Shown: in pieces, positions 57,560 through 64,000 of the stretch
How positions within the stretch are numbered: the stretch's first letter is position 1
Layout: the number at the start of each line of letters is the position of its first letter
DNA from: Triatoma infestans
Lineage: Eukaryota; Arthropoda; Insecta; Hemiptera; Reduviidae
Direction: 5' to 3'
Length of the DNA: 64,000 nt
Assembly (NCBI GenBank): GCA_011037195.1
Contig: JAAEAF010006122.1
Span: 62,001-126,000, forward strand
The notes under the pieces: model-generated
What the model saw: only the letters and a program-made list of their open reading frames with translations
The model's database searches: none
What the model was told of the DNA's origin: nothing
Made by a program: the position numbers and the translations under genes

Positions 57560-57835
57560 GAAGATTGCTTTTGTCTACGATATAGCAAAGCTCCGGTATA
57601 AGCAATTCCACAGCAGATTCCCCTTGTTCCCAATCCTCTCCCAAACCCTCTCCTCCACCAAACTTCTAGGCAATCCTGCAAGGCGATTGAAATGTCGTTG
57701 GCCCCGCGACTCTTATCGCTGGATAACTACCATTCATGACCATCACGTCATTGTTTGTATCACCTTCTAATTTATTTACTTTTTACATATTCATTTATGT
57801 AGTTGTAAATATTCCATAACACAATTTAAAAAAAG
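57560..57835 (+). mobile_element. Jockey-like LINE, 3' fragment (diverged)
   Basis: Translation contains LRYKQFHSRFP and NPARRLKRQWPRD, matching the C-terminal tail at 14420-14460, followed by a 3' UTR with TTTATGTAGTTGTAAATATT and a short A run (about 57826-57833). A related but distinct subfamily to the copies at 5.6 and 12.5 kb. Confidence 0.65.
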
Positions 57836-60800
57836 GAAAGATTAACTAACATACACACAGAGAGTAAATGTAATTAAAACATTAACCAAGTTTTATTTCT
57901 TGAAAGTAAAAAGGGCCCGGCTTCTTCATACTGACTTAACAATGTTCTAGTTAAACTCTATTTAATATACAATTAGTTGTCCCAAATTTTTAATATTTTT
58001 GTTGTTACAGGAGTATTGACCATAATAACTAGGACATTAGGTTATTACTACAAAAGTGCTCCGCGAAATTAAGTATATATAGTGTAGACTAGAGTATATA
58101 GGTAGTATTTGTTTAGTGTATACATTCGTCTACAGCAACTGTGGCAGCTCACCGTGGCAAGTGAATGGTAAAGTGAAGTCGATATATGTAAAACTGTATT
58201 ACCTCACCTCTCCTCTGCTTACAGTGCTCTGCTAGCCAACCAAACAGCGCGCTATAGTTCTCCTGACACGCCAACATCCACTACAAGCCTCCCCTTAATT
58301 GCCCTTATATAACCTAGTTACTAGATGAACAGCAAAGGACGAGGTTACATTCACTGTTTTCTCTCTCCACCGCTATACCTGGAGATATATATATATATAT
58401 ATATACTCAATATCTCTTCTAATAATAGCATTTTTACATTATTTTTTCGATTATAATTAGATTCGTTTAACGCCTTTATATGTACATACGCCATATGTAT
58501 TCTGTTGAACAAATCTCTCATGAACAAAAGTCTTTGCTCTTGGATCTGCAATGCTGGATAGTATCTAAAATTTTGTTCCTCACAGCAAGTTTTTTGTGGA
58601 TGGTTGTGACCAATTGCGGAACTTTAACCATTATTAGAGTCTGATTTATCAATGTTTATATAGAAACTCGTGGTAGTTTGTGACAAAGTAGGAATCGAAT
58701 AGTTTTTACATAAATATGATATGATAAAGTACATTCTAAATACATCATACAGAATATCCAGAAATGGATTAAATATTAATACGAATAATATAAAGGCCCT
58801 ATTTTCATTTACGATGAAAATAATTATTTGTGAAATCCGAATCATTAAAAATCAATTAATTTCATTATGATAAGATGTTAGTTTCCCTTGCCATTAGAAA
58901 AATGTAGGGACATCTTGATTCAAACCTAAGAAGAGAAAATCATGAGAAAGTTCCTTGATAATGCTCTGAAGCTTAATTTGTGGTTCCAGCATGAGAAAAA
59001 TATACGTAAGTATTTCGAAATACCTTTCGTATAAGATTAGATGTTCACGTACATTTTATTAAATCATGATCTACTTCATAAATAGAAAGCAAATTCTGTA
59101 CAAAATATGGTTCTGTATTGTGTGTATAATTCTGTGTATTTGTTGTTAATCCTGTGCGTTACTTATTGCGATTTATTTCTAGTCATTGCAATATTAAGAT
59201 TATTGTTTCGAGAAGTGGGAATAGAAAGAATTTAGGAATGAGAAGAAATAAACTGGTCGCACTGAGCACTGTATGTAATTACATAGAAGTATATAGACTA
59301 CAAGGACTTTACACTGGTTGTAAGATATTGAGAATAATTAAGTGAGAGACAGACTGACTGAGAATAGAAATTAGGATGATGTTGACTGACTGTTGTTGAT
59401 AACGGTTTTAAAACTCTTCTCTATTTATATGGAATTCTCCCATCCTAGTTTGATCTAGGTTCTTCGGATCCCCATGAATCATAATGCTTCGAGTCCCATT
59501 ACACTATCTGTACTTGTAGAGAGATTTAGCACTCTTGTTTGTAATTTTTTTGCCGATAAAACTGATTTTTAGAGGGGTTCTTAGGGGAGCTGGAATATCA
59601 CGTTTATTAAGTTAAGATTTTCTCAGTTGTGTACTACAAGAACATTGTCTTTTTGTGGAGATTGACAATCCGGTTAATCTTGTGCTTGTTTTGCATCTGA
59701 TAAAATTTGATTTTAGTTTATAAATATTAATTAATATTGACCATAGAGTGCACTTATTTTCACGGATTTATGTTGTGTTGAATTTAATGTTACGATATGT
59801 TATATATTTGGAAGAGTGATATGTGCTGTGTTAAAAGAACAGAGCGCTGCAGAAGAAGGTGGTTAAAGCATGTATGTGAGGTTAAGAGTCAGTAGTAAAA
59901 CGGCCGGGTAGTAATCTCGGTTCAAGCATTAGAGAAGAGAATACCGTCAAAAGGTGCCAAGCTTTCTATGTACAGTATTATATACTGTTATAAGAAGTGT
60001 AACGCTGTTACGCCATTCCACACGGTTAGGCTTTGTACGCATTTCTACCCATCAAACAGCTGCCGCATCTCTTTCGCTACTTTCCTCCTTTCTCTGCCCT
60101 TTCCGTCTCTACCTTAGTAACCCTGCTCTATTATTCTCTGTTTTAATTTAAAACAATTCACATTCCAAGTTATTACAACAAGATACGTAGTAGTAACTAA
60201 GGCAGTGCTAGTATCAACTTTATACTCCTGAATACTACTTACTAACGGCCGGTATCTTTCTGCAAGGAATGTAGATTGTTATTTCTCCTTTTCATACACA
60301 ACTTCTTGTTCTTGTTCTTATTTTCGTAATTACTTTTATCTGAATTGCTGTATGTTTAGAATGATATCTTGCATCTTTTCTAGTCGGAAATAACTTTACT
60401 TCCTCCTTTATATTTTGGCTGTATTAATTTTTTTCATTTATTCTTACATATTTTGAAATTACCTACTGTTAGTCTTGCTGATTTATTCAAATTTTTGAAA
60501 ATTTTATTCCAAATGATTAGTCAATGCATAAACGCTCTTCTCTTGGTATTACAGTGCGCACATGTTTGTGCTTAAAGGTTTTCTTGAAACCTTAAGTGCC
60601 AAAACTTGCAGATATGCACTCAAAAACGCTATTATGAATATTTGAAATTGTAGATCTGGAGTTCTTAGGAAATTATAGTGGATTTAATTTCTTGTGAAAG
60701 AATTCTGTCTGTTGGTCTGTTGGAAAGTATGTGTCCTACTACATTATTTGACTAAGAAACAATGAATATTTTAACCATAGCAATAATGTTTTGCTATTAT

Positions 60801-60959
60801 AGTTTACTATTATATTGAGTTCACTATTGTGCAGTATTTTAGAGAATTATTAAAAATGAGTACAATTTTATTTTTATTAATGATTGACATTTAAGTAAGT
60901 GTAGTGATGAATCAACAAGTGTAGTGCATGACAGAAATATAAACAATCGATGTCAACTC
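57836..60959. other. Non-coding stretch
   Basis: AT-rich, with a (TA)n at about 58386-58404 and a C/T-rich piece at about 60050-60140. Small frames such as 59154-59345 or 59954-60151 have no domain. No gene supported. Confidence 0.45.
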
Positions 60960-61070
60960 TCTGTACGAACTTCATAGCCTTATACTCTGACGAAGGATGA
61001 GAATCCGAAACCTTTAGGAACATCATAAATATGCTTGCTGCGAGAGATAAAATCCCACTAATTTTTATAT
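60960..61070 (+). repeat. Foldback-family subgroup B, single arm
   Basis: GACGAAGGATGAGAATCCGA, then AACC, ATATGCTTGCTGCGAGAGAT and AAAATCCCACTAA: same order as 52688-52758. Confidence 0.5.
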
Positions 61071-61289
61071 ATAGAACAAAAGTACACATAGAACTGTGCA
61101 AGTAGCCTAACCCAATGGGGATTAGTTAATGTAAACTAAAATGTCGAATGGGATCGTTGCAGCATCTGGATTCCAATAGTCATACATTTGACATGACGTA
61201 TTTGCAATAATTATCTAAAATATTTATGTATTTTAAATATTGTCGCTTAGAAAGAATTTTTAGTAAATTGTAGGTATTATAGTCAAATT

Positions 61290-61470
61290 TGGAATATAAT
61301 TTATTTTAGTTTTGTTTGAAATGCGCACCTTGTATTTAAAGTTCCAACATTCGACCTATGTAGGAAACTTTATCAGATATACTATGTATAAACACTGACA
61401 ACCAAGTGAGTCGGAATAGATCTTCATAGTCCCAGATGCGTTGACTTTATACCCACTTCCTCTCAACATC
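61290..61470. repeat. Direct repeat pair, copy 1 (partner 63030-63170)
   Basis: Shares TATTTTAGTTTTGTTTGAAA, TGCGCACCTTGT, TCCAACATTCGAC and AATAGATCTTCATAGTC with the partner in the same orientation; the centre has an extra stretch in this copy. Family unknown. Confidence 0.7.
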
Positions 61471-62559
61471 TAATATCTTAAGTATATAGTAGCTATTAAA
61501 AACTATGTGCATCTTTGATACAAAGTTTACAATATTTGTACAGAGGCATTCTTATTATTTCAATTTCTATATTCCAAACGGTAGGTATACCAGGTGATAT
61601 GCGTACGACAGTGCCTATGAGATCTATTGCAGTTCTGATGAATATATTTTCCTCTTTCTGAATTGGTAAAGCTGACTATAAAAGTTCAACCAAGTTTCCT
61701 GTAAGAAGTTCAATCCTCATTATTTAGTGGTTTCTGTAACTTGGAAAATGGATATAATATAACCTTCTCCGAACAAATATTGTACACTTTATTTGAAACA
61801 TATACACAGATTTAAATAGCTACATGTATAGCAGATAGAAAATCAATACACTGCGACCTTAAAAGTCCATTCTGCTTTTCTCGTTGTCAGTATTTATAGA
61901 TAGATTGTGTAATACTTAATGAGTACGTCTGAACAGATGAAGTTGGGCCGTGGGCACGCACTAAATTCAAGTAATTGCACGCATGACCAAATTCTGAAGG
62001 TTCTCTCTTTCTTTCTTTCTTTCTCTCTCTCTCTGATTATGATGGAAGGTGACGTCTATGCACATGTTGTTCATTTTGTTTGGTTATGTTTGATCCCAGG
62101 AACGCCAAGGTTCCCAAAGAAGTGGCTAATCCACTTGGTACATGTTATGTAACTATCCAGTATTGAACAATGCATTCCATATTTTGTATATTTTATTATT
62201 TATATAAATGTTTCATTTATAAATCTTCCCTTCAACCTTTATTGTTCACAGTTTAACAAAATATTTATGCTACACCTGTTAATAAAGAAACATATTTATG
62301 TATTAAAAAAAAAAAAAAATAATACATCTAATGCGGTCACATAACACGCTAACATCTCATGTCACGATATTTGATTCTTGTAACTTTAATAATGATTTTT
62401 TTTTTTTTTTAATATTTATTTTTACGTTTCATGCTATTTCCCTGCATTTTCCTGAAATTCGCTCTTCTACCTATTACAGCAATTTAATTAGAATTATTCT
62501 ATAAAAGTCGTTAATTTTCATGTAAACAAAAAAAAAAAAATTGCTTCGTCAGAGTGCCA
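61471..62559. other. Non-coding stretch
   Basis: CTTT/CT microsatellite at about 62001-62033. A and T runs near 62307-62319 and 62397-62410. No gene seen. Confidence 0.45.
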
Positions 62560-62655
62560 TTACCATTCAAGATGACACGATCCTGGAGAAGCTCATTGCA
62601 TTATGGACGAAACATCGGTTTGTAGCAAACTACTGACGCGGTCTCTCAATCCGAA
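62560..62655 (+). repeat. Foldback-family subgroup C, single arm
   Basis: CCATTCAAGATGACACGATC, GAGAAGCTCATTGC, GGACGAAACATCGG and AACTACTGACGCGGTCTC follow the subgroup C order. The duplicated ACGTTAGAATACG-like segments after it (62690-62730) are a local repeat. Confidence 0.6.
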
Positions 62656-63029
62656 AGCTTGCGTTTCTTTAAAAAAAAAAAAAAAATGTGGAATACGTTT
62701 CTTGGAACGCACCTACGTTAGAATACGTTTTTTGGAAGGCATCTATTTGGTAAAAAGAGAACGCTTCTCACATGAAAAAGCGAACGATTTCTCATAGCAG
62801 GGTGCATAAATGGGGGTTAAGGGGGTATTTGGGGGGTCGGGTTGTGGGGGGAAACGTAAAAACCTATTTATGCATGTTGCAGCTGCCATATGATAGATAC
62901 CGTTTGAATACATTAATCAGAAAATTACCTGTAAAAGTTAGATAAACTTAAAAAAGTGAAGTTTTTTGTCGGCCTCAGCCAATCAACATTTTGCTTGTTT
63001 TATTAACAACGGCAAAACCTTATTGTAGT

Positions 63030-63170
63030 TTATATTGATAGTTTATTTTAGTTTTGTTCGAAATGCGCACCTTGTTTTTAAAAAATCCAACATTGGACTA
63101 ATATTGATTCGAAGACAATCAAGGGGACCAAAATAGATCTTTATAGTCGCAGTTTGAAGATCCCCTCGAT
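63030..63170. repeat. Direct repeat pair, copy 2 (partner 61290-61470)
   Basis: TATTTTAGTTTTGTTCGAAA, TGCGCACCTTGT, then AATAGATCTTTATAGTC. The two copies lie about 1.7 kb apart. Confidence 0.7.
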
Positions 63171-64000
63171 CATATCTCCCTCGTCGACATAAGTGAGGAA
63201 TATAAGAGAGGATGTATGGTCTTCTGTTCAATGATTTTGGTCTCCACCATGTCTTGTTGGGCAGGGCGAAAAGTTGGATGCCACAAAGCATCCCACCTCG
63301 TCAAACTTCGAGAAAGAAAATTAATTTAGGGGCGCTAATGTCCTCATAAATTAATAGACCCAGAAAAACTAAGTGCATCTAATAAATCAATTGATAGGGT
63401 TTGTCATGCAAAGGTAATAATTTTAAATTTTTTCTTTTATTTTTTATCGAAGGAAAAACAACTTTACATAATAATTAATTATTTTTATTGTCTACATCAT
63501 TCATCTTCTATTTAAATATATATTTTTTTTTTAACTTAATTATTTAGGACATTTCTCAGATAAGGTTGATTAATGGTGTTTCATTTAAATAGTCTAGTTG
63601 CATGGTGTAATTTCTTCACTCAGGTATATTCAAATGTCTTGTTTTTAGCTATATTGCTAGCAACAAATAATTCTGTAGATTTATAAAAGTGGAAATTCTC
63701 ATAATGTAAACTATGATTGTATCTCTAACTATTTTGTATCCAAACTTTTAATAGCTAAAAAATGAAAAGAGTAATAAACAATTAAGTTGAACAATAGAAT
63801 TGGTTTATGCTTCATCATCTTCCTTCACTTCTATAAAGGCACCCAGTTCCTTATCGATGTTACTAGAGATGAAGCTTGACTCCCTGCATCTTCTCCCCTA
63901 TCTCTGCCCAGCTGAAGTACTTACAGTCCTGCTTTGAATCGCTAAGTCGCTTCTATTACCAACTCCAACCTTCCCTAGTTATTCCACCCCTACAGTAGAT
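63171..64000. other. Non-coding end of the window
   Basis: AT-rich, becoming C/T-rich from about 63820. No gene or repeat family recognised. The last 170 bases are GC-richer and might start another unit beyond the window. Confidence 0.4.

Overview
The window looks like AT-rich intergenic or intronic DNA from an insect. The evidence is the mix of mobile elements: mariner (DD34D) elements with TA target sites, R1-like, I-like and Jockey-like LINEs, BEL/Pao remnants and tRNA-derived SINEs. A hemipteran is possible but I cannot fix the order from sequence alone. Nothing suggests bacterial or viral DNA, and there are no operons, rRNA genes, CRISPR arrays or prokaryotic signals.

Only one piece of a host gene is well supported. 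It is a plus-strand first coding exon (17758-17854) that encodes a 30-residue secretory signal peptide and ends at a GTAAGT donor in phase 1. About 1.5 kb upstream, a GC-rich patch carries a textbook arthropod initiator plus DPE core promoter (TSS about 16254). If they belong together, most of the right three quarters of the window may be a giant first intron of a secreted or cell-surface protein gene. I found no later exon I could defend.

The rest is layered repeats. The backbone is one abundant family of about 1 kb (copies near 4.1, 6.3, 9.7, 11.7, 19.4, 19.9, 27.6, 33.7, 37.2, 43.9, 52.9 and 55.6 kb). Its best copies have 13-bp subterminal inverted repeats, a 3' hairpin followed by a T run, two to three internal monomers of about 287 bp and a (TG)n microsatellite at one fixed place. 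This architecture resembles Helentron-derived HINE elements (DINE-1/mini-me type); I call it the HINE-like family. Later elements landed inside it: a Jockey-like LINE (12475-14624) that itself received an RNase H-bearing I-like LINE fragment (12769-13679), an R1-like LINE (27788-29227, 15-bp target duplication), another LINE (37731-38299) and a BEL/Pao pol remnant (44046-45090).

Other layers: two nearly identical internally deleted mariners in opposite orientation (24.5 and 29.8 kb), a third unrelated mariner (42.3 kb), two SINE families, three repeats resembling LTRs, a 121-bp minisatellite, and a set of foldback retroelement-like sequences. In the foldback set the copy at 22.1 kb has 100-bp arms with one mismatch and a 14-bp target duplication. 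These foldbacks, with a constant 3' end and inverted 5' part, are the most unusual structures here.
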